From: an uncultured Collinsella sp.
GTDB taxonomy: Bacteria; Actinomycetota; Coriobacteriia; Coriobacteriales; Coriobacteriaceae
NCBI GenBank assembly: GCA_902496775.1
Contig: CABVCF010000075.1
Coordinates: 1-10,609, forward strand
Direction of reading: 5' to 3'
DNA length: 10,609 nt
Position 1 is the first letter of the stretch. Each line of letters starts with the position of its first letter. Shown here in pieces: positions 1-6,315 of the stretch. The notes under the pieces were generated by a model, which ran no database searches, was not told where the DNA came from, and saw only the letters and a program-made list of their open reading frames with translations. Made by a program: the position numbers and the translations under genes.

Positions 1-816
1 TACGGCAAGAAGGTCGCCATCACCTCTCCGGTGGCCCAGACGACCCGCCGCCGTATGCGCGCCGTGGTCAACCGCCCCGGCTATCAGCTTGTCTTCGTTG
101 ATACGCCGGGTATCCACAAGCCCAAGGACGGCCTGGGCTCCGAGCTTAATAAGAGTGCCCTGTTTGAGCTCAATGACGTAGACGTCGTCGCGTTTCTGAT
201 CGACGCCACCAAGCCGATTGGCAGGGGAGACGCCTGGGTCGCCGAGCGCGTCAAGAATGCCCGCTCCAAAAAGGTCCTGGTGCTTACGAAGGCCGACGAG
301 GCCGATCCCGCACAGGTCATGGAGCAGCTTAAGGCAGCCCACGAGCTCATGGAATATGACGACGAGATTGTGACGTCGTCGGTCAAGAACTTCAACGTCG
401 ATTCGTTTATCGAGACCGTAGCTCACTTCTTGCCCGAGGGCCCGCGCTGGTTCCCCGAGGACATGGGCACCGACTCGTCCGACGAGACCCTCGTGGCCGA
501 GTTTGTGCGTGAGAAGGTTCTGCGTCGCACCCGCGACGAGATCCCTCACTCCGTGGGCGTCATCTGTGACGCGCTCGAGCAGACTAAGAAGGTCCTGCGC
601 GTGCACGCCACGATTTACGTCGAGCGCGAGGGGCAGAAGGGCATCATCATCGGCAAGGGCGGCGAGATGATCAAGCATATCGGCATCGATGCCCGTCGCG
701 ATCTTGAGCGCATCTTTGGCACTCAGGTCTTTTTGGAGCTCGACGTGAAGGTCAAGGCCGGCTGGCGCGATGACGAGGCGCAGATCCGCCGCTTTGGCTA
801 TAACGCCGAAGATTAA
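1..816 (+). CDS. era: GTPase Era, 5'-truncated by the window edge
   Basis: Era is an essential GTPase that binds the 3' end of 16S rRNA and aids 30S maturation. The reading frame is open from base 1, so the true start lies upstream. 271 residues are visible, against about 300 for the family, and the P-loop (G1) is missing. Visible residues begin YGKKVAITSPVAQTTR, the Era switch I/G2 region. The G3 motif DTPG is at bases 100-111, followed by IHKPK. The C-terminal half has the Era linker (REKVLRRTRDEIPHS) and a type II KH domain with GKGG at visible residues 218-221. Two nucleotide-binding motifs depart from the usual form: G4 reads TKAD instead of NKxD (bases 286-297) and G5 reads SSVKN instead of SAxxG. 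EngB-type GTPases use TKAD, so activity is plausible. recO follows after 12 nt, suggesting co-transcription. Confidence 0.96.
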   Translation, partial: YGKKVAITSPVAQTTRRRMRAVVNRPGYQLVFVDTPGIHKPKDGLGSELNKSALFELNDVDVVAFLIDATKPIGRGDAWVAERVKNARSKKVLVLTKADEADPAQVMEQLKAAHELMEYDDEIVTSSVKNFNVDSFIETVAHFLPEGPRWFPEDMGTDSSDETLVAEFVREKVLRRTRDEIPHSVGVICDALEQTKKVLRVHATIYVEREGQKGIIIGKGGEMIKHIGIDARRDLERIFGTQVFLELDVKVKAGWRDDEAQIRRFGYNAED

Positions 817-828
817 GCCTCGGCGTTC

Positions 829-1578
829 ATGGCAGGCTCTCGCACATATCGCACAAAGGTGCTCGTCCTCGACAAGACGAAGCTCAAGGAAACCGACCTG
901 ATCTTGACGATGCTCGACGAACGGGGGCGGCAGGTGCGTGCCGTGGCAAAGGGCGCCCGCAAGCCCGGTGGGCGCCTGGCCGCACGCTGTGAGCTTTTCT
1001 GTACCGTCGATATGCTGCTCGCGCATGGACGGTCGCTCGACGTGGTTTCCCAGGCGGAGCTTATGGAGGCGCCGCTCGGTTCTGCTCCTGACTACGAGAC
1101 GACCTGTGCCGCCAGCGCGATTGCCGAGGTTGCGCGCGTGTGCTCGTTCGAGGATGCCGAGGATCCATTTACCTTTGCCATCACGCAGCGGGCGCTCACA
1201 CTTGTAGGCAGCGGGCTCGACTCGGCACATATGGACCTGCTCGTGGCGGCCTTTGTCTTTAAACTGCTGTCGCACGTTGGTTACCGACCCGATTTCTCGG
1301 CATGCGTGCTGTGCGGAGACCCCATGCTGTCGTATTTTTCGCCCCAGGCGGGCGGCCTCATGTGCGGCTCATGCGCGTCGAGCGTTCCGGGTGCCGAGTT
1401 GGTCTCAACCGGCGAGGTCGCATGGCTGCGCGCCCTGATGTCCATGACGTTCGATACCCTTATGGCCGAGCGAATCGATCCGCATACGGCTGCATTTTTG
1501 CTGGGGCTTTCGCATGTTTGGGCCGCCACGCACACCGATCAGCGGCTCCGTGCGATGGAATTCATGTTGGGTCGGTGA
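829..1578 (+). CDS. recO: DNA repair protein RecO
   Basis: RecO is a recombination mediator in the RecFOR pathway. It binds ssDNA and SSB, and helps load RecA onto gaps. At 249 residues it has the usual family size. The N-terminal part (about 5-80) has the RecO OB-fold signature, with KVLVLDKTKLKETDLILTML followed by GRQVRAVAKGARKP. The rest is the helical domain with a zinc-finger-like CX2C-X16-CX2C cluster (C159, C162, C179, C182). The ATG at 829 is chosen because the RecO fold begins immediately after it and it lies 12 nt after the era stop. There is no good Shine-Dalgarno sequence, so translational coupling to era is likely (inference). recO is in the same reading frame as era, separated only by TAA and four sense codons. 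No terminator is visible after it, so transcripts may run into rpsO. Confidence 0.94.
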   Translation: MAGSRTYRTKVLVLDKTKLKETDLILTMLDERGRQVRAVAKGARKPGGRLAARCELFCTVDMLLAHGRSLDVVSQAELMEAPLGSAPDYETTCAASAIAEVARVCSFEDAEDPFTFAITQRALTLVGSGLDSAHMDLLVAAFVFKLLSHVGYRPDFSACVLCGDPMLSYFSPQAGGLMCGSCASSVPGAELVSTGEVAWLRALMSMTFDTLMAERIDPHTAAFLLGLSHVWAATHTDQRLRAMEFMLGR

Positions 1579-1605
1579 TGATGCGCAGGCGCGCGCCGCT
1601 TGTGG

Positions 1606-1611
1606 TAACAT
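1606..1611 (+). promoter_or_regulatory. candidate -10 element of an rpsO promoter
   Basis: TAACAT sits in the context GGTAACATACC about 106 nt before the rpsO start. Nearly the same string (GGTATCATACT) occurs at a comparable place before rnj. No convincing -35 hexamer is visible at 16-18 nt spacing. A start site near 1618 would place all the helices described for the rpsO leader inside the transcript. This is pattern-based inference only. Confidence 0.35.
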
Positions 1612-1627
1612 ACCGACCTGTTGGTAC

Positions 1628-1696
1628 CTCGACCTTGGATGCTCGCTCCACCGGCGGCTTCCCAGTCCGAGGCGAATCGAGTCGCCCGATGGCGAC
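1628..1696 (+). promoter_or_regulatory. structured rpsO leader, candidate S15 autoregulatory element
   Basis: Two helices can be drawn just upstream of the rpsO ribosome binding site. In the long helix, CTCGA (1628-1632) pairs with TCGAG (1677-1681), and CCTTGGA (1633-1639) pairs with TCCGAGG (1666-1672) with one G-U pair; a 4-nt bulge CGAA separates the two parts on the 3' side. The second is a perfect 6-bp hairpin, GTCGCC (1681-1686) with GGCGAC (1691-1696), closed by a CGAT loop. They share base 1681, so they abut or compete. S15 represses its own mRNA through differing leader folds in several bacteria. Whether this one is such an element is inference. Confidence 0.4.
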
Positions 1697-1716
1697 GCAA
1701 AACGAAAGGTGAAACA

Positions 1717-1995
1717 ATGACTGTTTCCAAAGAGCGCAAGGCGGAGCTGACCGCCCAGTTCGGTAACTCCCCGGTCGATACCGGTAACCCCAAGGTTCAG
1801 GTCGCCATCCTGTCCGAGCGCATCAAGGAGCTGACCGAGCACATGAAGTCCCACCAGAAGGACTTCCACACCCGTCGTGGCCTGCTCATGCTCGTTGGCC
1901 GCCGTCGTCGTCTTCTCTCCTACATCAAGAAGAACGACATCGTCGAGTACCGTGAGCTCATCAAGGCTCTGGGCATCCGCGACAACATCCAGTAA
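1717..1995 (+). CDS. rpsO: 30S ribosomal protein S15 (bS15)
   Basis: bS15 binds the central domain of 16S rRNA early in 30S assembly and contributes to an intersubunit bridge. The 92-residue product (the family is usually about 89) matches the S15 pattern throughout: the DTGNPKVQVAILSERIKELT helix, the HMKSHQKDFHTRRGL segment carrying the conserved rRNA-contact residues, LVGRRRRLLSYIKK, and the C-terminal YRELIKALGIRD. The ATG at 1717 is chosen because AAAGGTG (1705-1711) sits 5 nt upstream and the S15 homology starts there. The same frame is open upstream, but that sequence is leader RNA. An intrinsic terminator follows the stop, and pnp is next, the common rpsO-pnp order. Autoregulation through the folded leader is plausible. 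Confidence 0.97.
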   Translation: MTVSKERKAELTAQFGNSPVDTGNPKVQVAILSERIKELTEHMKSHQKDFHTRRGLLMLVGRRRRLLSYIKKNDIVEYRELIKALGIRDNIQ

Positions 1996-2011
1996 GGATT
2001 TGTACATGCTA

Positions 2012-2042
2012 AGAGCGTCCTGCGCAGCGGGGCGCTCTTTTT
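2012..2042 (+). terminator. intrinsic terminator after rpsO
   Basis: AGAGCGTCC (2012-2020) pairs with GGGCGCTCT (2030-2038) to give a 9-bp stem with one G-U pair and a 9-nt loop. It runs directly into a T tract (TTTTT at 2038-2042). It lies 17 nt after the rpsO stop. It probably limits read-through into pnp, as the rpsO terminator does in E. coli. Confidence 0.85.
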
Positions 2043-2047
2043 GTGTA

Positions 2048-2132
2048 AGGGCGTGAACAATCACGCTCTGAAGCGTGGCGGGGGCAGGGGGCCCACGTCA
2101 CATGAGAAGCCCGCAGGCAAGGGGCCTGTGGG
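2048..2132 (+). promoter_or_regulatory. multi-hairpin pnp leader
   Basis: Three consecutive dyads lie between the rpsO terminator and the pnp ribosome binding site. First, AGGGCGTGA (2048-2056) pairs with TCACGCTCT (2061-2069), loop ACAA, one G-U pair. Second, CGTGG (2074-2078) pairs with CCACG (2093-2097), with a G-rich 14-nt loop. Third, CCCGCAGGC (2110-2118) pairs with GCCTGTGGG (2124-2132), 5-nt loop, one G-U pair; it ends 3 nt before the AAGGAG Shine-Dalgarno. In E. coli the pnp leader hairpin is cut by RNase III and the mRNA is then destabilised by PNPase. A similar feedback here is inference. No convincing separate pnp promoter was identified. Confidence 0.5.
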
Positions 2133-2149
2133 GTAAAGGAGAACAATGA
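2102..2149 (+). CDS. possible 15-codon upstream ORF overlapping the pnp start
   Basis: An ATG at 2102 opens a short frame encoding MRSPQARGLWGKGEQ. Its TGA stop (2147-2149) overlaps the pnp ATG (2146-2148) as ATGA, a typical coupling geometry. The frame runs through the third leader hairpin and the pnp Shine-Dalgarno, so a translating ribosome would open that hairpin. A weak purine-rich stretch (AGGGGG, 2086-2091) lies 10 nt upstream, partly within the second hairpin. The peptide resembles nothing I recognise. The ORF is short enough to arise by chance, so this is a candidate only. Confidence 0.25.
   Translation: MRSPQARGLWGKGEQ
2136..2141 (+). promoter_or_regulatory. pnp ribosome binding site
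   Basis: AAGGAG lies 4 nt before the ATG at 2146, and fixes this start. It is immediately downstream of a 9-bp hairpin ending at 2132, so access to it could be controlled by leader folding or by translation of the small upstream ORF. Confidence 0.8.
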
Positions 2150-4392
2150 CACTCGTATCCAAGACCTTTGAGCTGTACGGCAAGACCTACACCTTCGAGT
2201 CCGGCGAGCTTGCCAAGCAGGCCACCGGCGCTTGTCTGGTCAAGCAGGGTGACACCACGATGCTCGACACCGTGGTCGTCTCCAAGGAGCGCAAGAATTA
2301 CGACTTCTTCCCGCTGACCGTCGACTTCAACGAGAAGATGTACGCTGCCGGCCGTATCCCGGGCGGTTACCTCAAGCGCGAGGGCCGTCCCAGCGAGAAG
2401 GCCACGCTCACGGCTCGTATGATCGACCGCCCGATCCGCCCGAGCTTCCCGGACGGCTTCCGCAACGAGGTGCACATCGTCGCCACCTCGCTCGTCGCCG
2501 ATCAGGTCAACCCCTTCGACGTCATCAACGTCATGGGTGCCTCTCTGGCCATGACGCTCGGCGGCGTACCCTTCGAGGGCCCGCTTGCCTGCGTGCGCAT
2601 CGGCCGCAACGTGGAGACCGGCGAGTTTATCGTCAACCCCACCTATGAGGAGCGCGAGAACTCCGACCTGGACCTGGAGCTGGGCGGCTCTGCCGACTTC
2701 ATCTCGATGGTCGAGGCCGGCGCCGAGGAGATCTCCGAGGACGACATGCTCGCCGCTATGAAGTTTGGTCAGGAGGCCCTCGCTGCCTTCTGCCAGGCCC
2801 AAGACGAGTTCGTCGCCGAGTGGGAGCAGGTCAACGGCGCTATCGTCAAGAAGGAGTACCCGCTCGACCAGCCCGTCGAGGAGGTCCAGGAGCGCATCTT
2901 CGCCCACTACGACGAGATGGCCGCTGCCCTGCGCGACGCCGACAAGCTTTCCCGCATCGGTAAGGTCGAGGCTCTGAAGGAGTCCATCCGCGCCGAGTTC
3001 ACCGACGAGGAGCAGGCCGCCTGGGAGCGCGAGATCCCCGTGGCACTCAAGAAGCTCGAGAAGAAGGCCATGCGCACCATGGTCGTCGAGACCGGCGAGC
3101 GCGTCGACGGTCGTGCCGCCGACGAGATTCGTCCCATCATGGTGAAGGACAACTACCTGCCGCTCGTTCACGGTTCCGGCCTGTTCCAGCGTGGCCAGAC
3201 CCAGGTGCTCTCCGTCCTGTCGCTCGGTATGCTCAACGAGGGCCAGCGTCTGGATACCATCGAGCCCACCGAGGGCAAGCGCTATATGCACCACTACAAC
3301 TTCCCGCCGTTCTGCACCGGCGAGACCGGCCGCATGGGCAGCCCCAAGCGCCGCGAGATCGGTCACGGCAACCTTGCCGAGCGCGCTCTGCTGCCGGTGC
3401 TTCCCGACGAGAACGAGTTCCCCTACGCCATCCGCGTGGTCTCCGAGGTCATGGAGTCCAACGGCTCCTCTTCGATGGCTTCGACCTGCGGCTCCACGCT
3501 CGCCCTTATGGACGGCGGCGTGCCCATTAAGCGCCCGGTCTCCGGTATCGCCATGGGCCTGATCCAGGAGGAGGGCAAGACCGTGGTCCTGTCCGACATC
3601 CAGGGTCTCGAGGACTTCCTGGGCGACATGGACTTTAAGGTCACTGGCACCACCGAGGGCATCACCGCCCTGCAGATGGACAACAAGGCCACCGGCCTCA
3701 CCTTCGACATCTTGGCCCGCGCCCTGCAGCAGGCCAAGGAGGGTCGTGCCTTCATTCTGCAGAAGATGCTCGATGTGATCCCCGAGCCGCGTCATACCAC
3801 GCGCAGCACCGCTCCGCGCATCGTCTCCATCCAGGTTCCGACCGATAAGATCCGCGACGTCATCGGTTCCGGCGGCAAGGTCATTCGCGGCATCCAGGAC
3901 GAGACCGGCGCTTCGGTCGACATCCAGGAGGACGGCACCGTCTTTGTCGGCGGCACCGGCGAGTCTGTCGATCAGGCTGTCGAGCGCATCAAGCTCATCA
4001 TCAAGGTTCCCGAGCCTGGCGAGGAGTACACCGGTCGCGTTGTCTCTATCCAGCCGTTCGGCGCCTTCGTGAACCTGCTGCCCGGTAAGGACGGCCTGCT
4101 GCACATCTCCCGCGTCGCCAAGGGTCGCGTGGAGAAGGTCGAGGACGTCCTCAACGTGGGCGACGAGGTCAAGGTCGTCGTCATCGAGGTCGACGATCGC
4201 GGCAAGATCTCGCTTGATCGTCTCGACAAGCCCGAGGCCCCGGCTCGCGCCGAGGGTGCCTCCGAGGGCGACGGCGAGCACTTCCAGCGTCGTGAGCGTC
4301 CGCGTCGCGAGCGCTCCGAGCGCAGCGATCGTCCGCGCCGTCCCGGTGACAACGGAGGCCGCAAGCCCCGCCGTCACCACGACGCTGAGTAG
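2146..4392 (+). CDS. pnp: Polyribonucleotide nucleotidyltransferase (PNPase)
   Basis: PNPase degrades RNA 3'-5' by phosphorolysis, releasing nucleoside diphosphates, and can also add 3' tails. It works as a trimeric ring in the cytoplasm. The 748-residue product has the full domain order: first RNase PH-like domain (about 12-150, with AAGRIPGGYLKREGRPSE and RMIDRPIRPSFP), helical linker (about 150-315), and the catalytic second RNase PH domain (about 325-545). Active-site landmarks are SNGSSSMAS (438-446) and D490/D496, matching the catalytic aspartates D486 and D492 of E. coli. A KH domain follows with GSGG at 574-577, then an S1 domain (about 627-692). The last 50 residues form a disordered, Arg-rich tail with RRERPRRERSERSDRPRR. 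A terminator lies just after the stop; the upstream leader is highly structured. Confidence 0.98.
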   Translation: MTLVSKTFELYGKTYTFESGELAKQATGACLVKQGDTTMLDTVVVSKERKNYDFFPLTVDFNEKMYAAGRIPGGYLKREGRPSEKATLTARMIDRPIRPSFPDGFRNEVHIVATSLVADQVNPFDVINVMGASLAMTLGGVPFEGPLACVRIGRNVETGEFIVNPTYEERENSDLDLELGGSADFISMVEAGAEEISEDDMLAAMKFGQEALAAFCQAQDEFVAEWEQVNGAIVKKEYPLDQPVEEVQERIFAHYDEMAAALRDADKLSRIGKVEALKESIRAEFTDEEQAAWEREIPVALKKLEKKAMRTMVVETGERVDGRAADEIRPIMVKDNYLPLVHGSGLFQRGQTQVLSVLSLGMLNEGQRLDTIEPTEGKRYMHHYNFPPFCTGETGRMGSPKRREIGHGNLAERALLPVLPDENEFPYAIRVVSEVMESNGSSSMASTCGSTLALMDGGVPIKRPVSGIAMGLIQEEGKTVVLSDIQGLEDFLGDMDFKVTGTTEGITALQMDNKATGLTFDILARALQQAKEGRAFILQKMLDVIPEPRHTTRSTAPRIVSIQVPTDKIRDVIGSGGKVIRGIQDETGASVDIQEDGTVFVGGTGESVDQAVERIKLIIKVPEPGEEYTGRVVSIQPFGAFVNLLPGKDGLLHISRVAKGRVEKVEDVLNVGDEVKVVVIEVDDRGKISLDRLDKPEAPARAEGASEGDGEHFQRRERPRRERSERSDRPRRPGDNGGRKPRRHHDAE

Positions 4393-4415
4393 CAGCCGCA
4401 CATAAGCAGCTCAAT

Positions 4416-4446
4416 AAGGGCGACTCCGGACAGGGGTCGCCCTTTT
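4416..4446 (+). terminator. intrinsic terminator after pnp
   Basis: AAGGGCGACTCC (4416-4427) pairs with GGGGTCGCCCTT (4433-4444) to give a 12-bp stem with one G-U pair and a 5-nt loop GGACA, ending in TTTT (4443-4446). It starts 23 nt after the pnp stop and separates the pnp transcript from rnj. Confidence 0.88.
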
Positions 4447-4643
4447 GCTATTCCCGGCGGGATAGACCGGTTCAGATGGGGCTTTGATGCATGGGTGGTC
4501 TGTTGTTGTGCAAATGGGTATCATACTGTGGTTATTGCATCGACTCTGTGATGCATGTTTGTACGTTCCCGGCGGTCGGTTTGCCAGAAGCGCCCCGTCG
4601 GTTGTTCCAGACCCGTTTCGAAGAAAGGAAACAACACTCACCT
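4447..4643 (+). promoter_or_regulatory. rnj upstream region: candidate promoter, hairpins and repeat
   Basis: This 197-nt gap holds no gene. It has a hairpin at 4448-4465 (CTATTCC with GGGATAG, one G-U pair), which may belong to the end of the pnp transcript. A -10-like TATCAT lies at 4519-4524 in the context GGGTATCATACT, close to the string found before rpsO. A hairpin at 4536-4555 (TGCATC with GATGCA, 8-nt loop) would lie near the start of the transcript. The 9-mer TGATGCATG occurs at 4485-4493 and 4549-4557, flanking the -10-like box. No clear -35 box is visible. The rnj leader would be about 110 nt. Confidence 0.35.
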
Positions 4644-6314
4644 ATGGCAGCTAAAAAATCATCTCCCTTGAAGATCATTCCGCTCGGCGGCCTTGACGGC
4701 ATCGGTAAGAACATGACGGTCTTCGAGTGCGGCGACGACATGGTGCTCGTCGACGCCGGCCTCATGTTCCCGGATGACTCTCAGCCCGGTATCGACCTGG
4801 TGCTTCCCGACTACACCTATGTTCTGGAGAACGAGGAGAAACTCCGCGGCATCATCGTCACCCACGGCCACGAGGACCACACCGGTTCGCTTCCGTACCT
4901 GCTGCAGGACCTCAACAATAAGGTGCCCATCTTCTCGAGCAAGCTGACGCTTGGCTTTATCGAGGGCAAGCTCTCCGAGTTCCGCATTCGAGCACCCAAG
5001 TTCCGTGAGGTCAAGGGTGGCAGTCACGTCAATTTGGGTGGCATCTCGCTCGACTTCTTCTCGATGACGCACTCCATCCCGGGCGCTCTGGGCGTGTTTA
5101 TCCGCACCAACCAGGGCACCGTTATGCACACCGGCGACTTTAAGCTCGACCAGACGCCCATCGACGGCGTCACGCCCGACTATGCCGCTATCAGCCGCTT
5201 TGCCAAGCAGGGCATCGACCTGTTGCTGTCCGACTCCACCAACGCCACGGTTCCTGGCTTTACTAAGTCCGAGGCCGAGGTTGGCCCCAATCTGCTGCAT
5301 GCCATCAAGAATGCTCCGGGGCGCGTGTTCGTCGCGTCGTTCTCGAGCCACATCCATCGACTGCAGCAGATCTGCGATGCCGCCCGCAAGTGCGGCCGTA
5401 AGGTCGTTGTGACCGGTCGCTCCATGCTCACCAACACCCGCGTCGCGCGCGAGCTGGGCTACCTCAACATCGACGATGCCGATATCATCGATGCCTTCGA
5501 TATCGATAACCTGCCCGACGACAAGATCGTCGTCATGTGCACCGGTTCGCAGGGCGAGCCGCTGTCGGCCCTGTCCCGCATGGCCAACGGAGAGCACAAG
5601 ACGCTCTCCATCCACGAGGGCGATACCGTTATCCTCTCGGCAACTCCTGTTCCCGGCAATGAGAAAGCCGTCCAGCAGGTCGTCAACAGCCTGGCCAAGC
5701 TCGGTTGCGACGTGTGGGATAAGAACCGCGCTCTTGTCCACGTCTCGGGTCACGGTAGCCAGGAGGAGCTCAAGCTCCTGATGGCCATGGCCAAGCCCAC
5801 GTACTTTATGCCGGTTCACGGTGAGGCCGTGCATCTGCGCGCCCATGCCCAGCTGGCCCGCAAGATGGGCATCAAGGACGATCATATCTTTATCCTCGAT
5901 AACGGCGACACGCTCGAGATGCGCGGCGGTATCGTCAAGCGCGGTACGCCCGTCGAGTCCGGCGTCGTCTACGTCGACGGCCTGCGTATCGGCGATACCG
6001 ACCCCATCGTCCTGCGCGATCGTCAGAAGCTCGCCAATGACGGTATGGTCACGGCCGTCGCCATCGTCTCGCTCAAGCACAAGAAGATCGAGGCCATCGA
6101 GTTCTCGGGCCGCGGCGTCTCGTTTGCCATCGACGACCAGTTCTCCGAGGATGCCTCCGCGTCTATTATGAAGACGATTGAGAAGGGCAAGTTCAGCTTT
6201 ACGAGCAGCGGTTCCGATGCCATTCGCAAGGCCGTGCGCGACTCGCTCTCTAACTTTATCTGGAGTCGTACGCGCACTCGTCCGATGATTATCCCGGTCG
6301 TCATGGAGGTTTAG
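4644..6314 (+). CDS. rnj: Ribonuclease J
   Basis: RNase J is a metallo-beta-lactamase/beta-CASP nuclease with 5'-3' exonuclease and endonuclease activity in mRNA decay and rRNA maturation. The 556-residue product matches actinobacterial RNase J length. Metal-binding motifs are HGHEDH (74-79), H143 in THSIPG, D165 in HTGDF, and H392 in PVHGE. The beta-CASP part includes SFSSHIHRLQQI (232-243), CTGSQGEPLSALSRMA and SGHGSQEELK. The C-terminal domain runs from about 450 to the end. The ATG at 4644 is chosen because MAAKKSSPLKIIPLGGLDGIG is the normal family N-terminus. AAAGGA lies upstream (4624-4629), but at 14 nt the spacing is long. The frame is open 51 codons further up into the promoter region, with no family resemblance. 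The end of the gene carries the ftsK ribosome binding site. Confidence 0.97.
   Translation: MAAKKSSPLKIIPLGGLDGIGKNMTVFECGDDMVLVDAGLMFPDDSQPGIDLVLPDYTYVLENEEKLRGIIVTHGHEDHTGSLPYLLQDLNNKVPIFSSKLTLGFIEGKLSEFRIRAPKFREVKGGSHVNLGGISLDFFSMTHSIPGALGVFIRTNQGTVMHTGDFKLDQTPIDGVTPDYAAISRFAKQGIDLLLSDSTNATVPGFTKSEAEVGPNLLHAIKNAPGRVFVASFSSHIHRLQQICDAARKCGRKVVVTGRSMLTNTRVARELGYLNIDDADIIDAFDIDNLPDDKIVVMCTGSQGEPLSALSRMANGEHKTLSIHEGDTVILSATPVPGNEKAVQQVVNSLAKLGCDVWDKNRALVHVSGHGSQEELKLLMAMAKPTYFMPVHGEAVHLRAHAQLARKMGIKDDHIFILDNGDTLEMRGGIVKRGTPVESGVVYVDGLRIGDTDPIVLRDRQKLANDGMVTAVAIVSLKHKKIEAIEFSGRGVSFAIDDQFSEDASASIMKTIEKGKFSFTSSGSDAIRKAVRDSLSNFIWSRTRTRPMIIPVVMEV
6305..6309 (+). promoter_or_regulatory. ribosome binding site that sets the TTG start of ftsK
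   Basis: GGAGG lies within the last codons of rnj, 6 nt before the TTG at 6316. This spacing supports the TTG start, and indicates that ftsK translation depends on ribosomes finishing rnj close by. Confidence 0.75.
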
Positions 6315-6315
6315 T

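Noticed and set aside
31..33. GTG at 31 as the era start
   Set aside because: The frame is open to base 1 and the residues before it (YGKKVAITSP) are normal Era sequence, so the gene is cut by the window edge.
1588..1597. GGCGCGCGCC palindrome after recO as a terminator
   Set aside because: It has no loop of workable size and no T tract; it is probably a GC-rich chance palindrome, though it lies near the -35 region of the candidate rpsO promoter.
1621..1716. Upstream in-frame start for rpsO
   Set aside because: The extension has no S15 similarity, and the ATG at 1717 has a well-spaced Shine-Dalgarno.
1405..2064. 219-codon minus-strand frame across recO, the rpsO leader and rpsO
   Set aside because: It runs through two genes and the rpsO terminator, and its translation has no family resemblance.
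2077..2091. G-quadruplex in the pnp leader
   Set aside because: Only two long G runs plus one GG are present locally; four tracts of three are not available without using bases already in hairpins.
2098..4401. 767-codon open frame on the minus strand opposite pnp
   Set aside because: It mirrors the pnp coding region. The strong GC codon bias of pnp avoids stops in the opposite strand. The translation is low-complexity (Leu/Val/Asp/Gly/His-rich) with no recognisable domain.
4491..4643. Upstream in-frame start codons for rnj (ATG at 4491 or 4551)
   Set aside because: The added residues are Cys/Pro-rich and unlike RNase J, no Shine-Dalgarno precedes either ATG, and the stretch overlaps the candidate promoter and hairpin.
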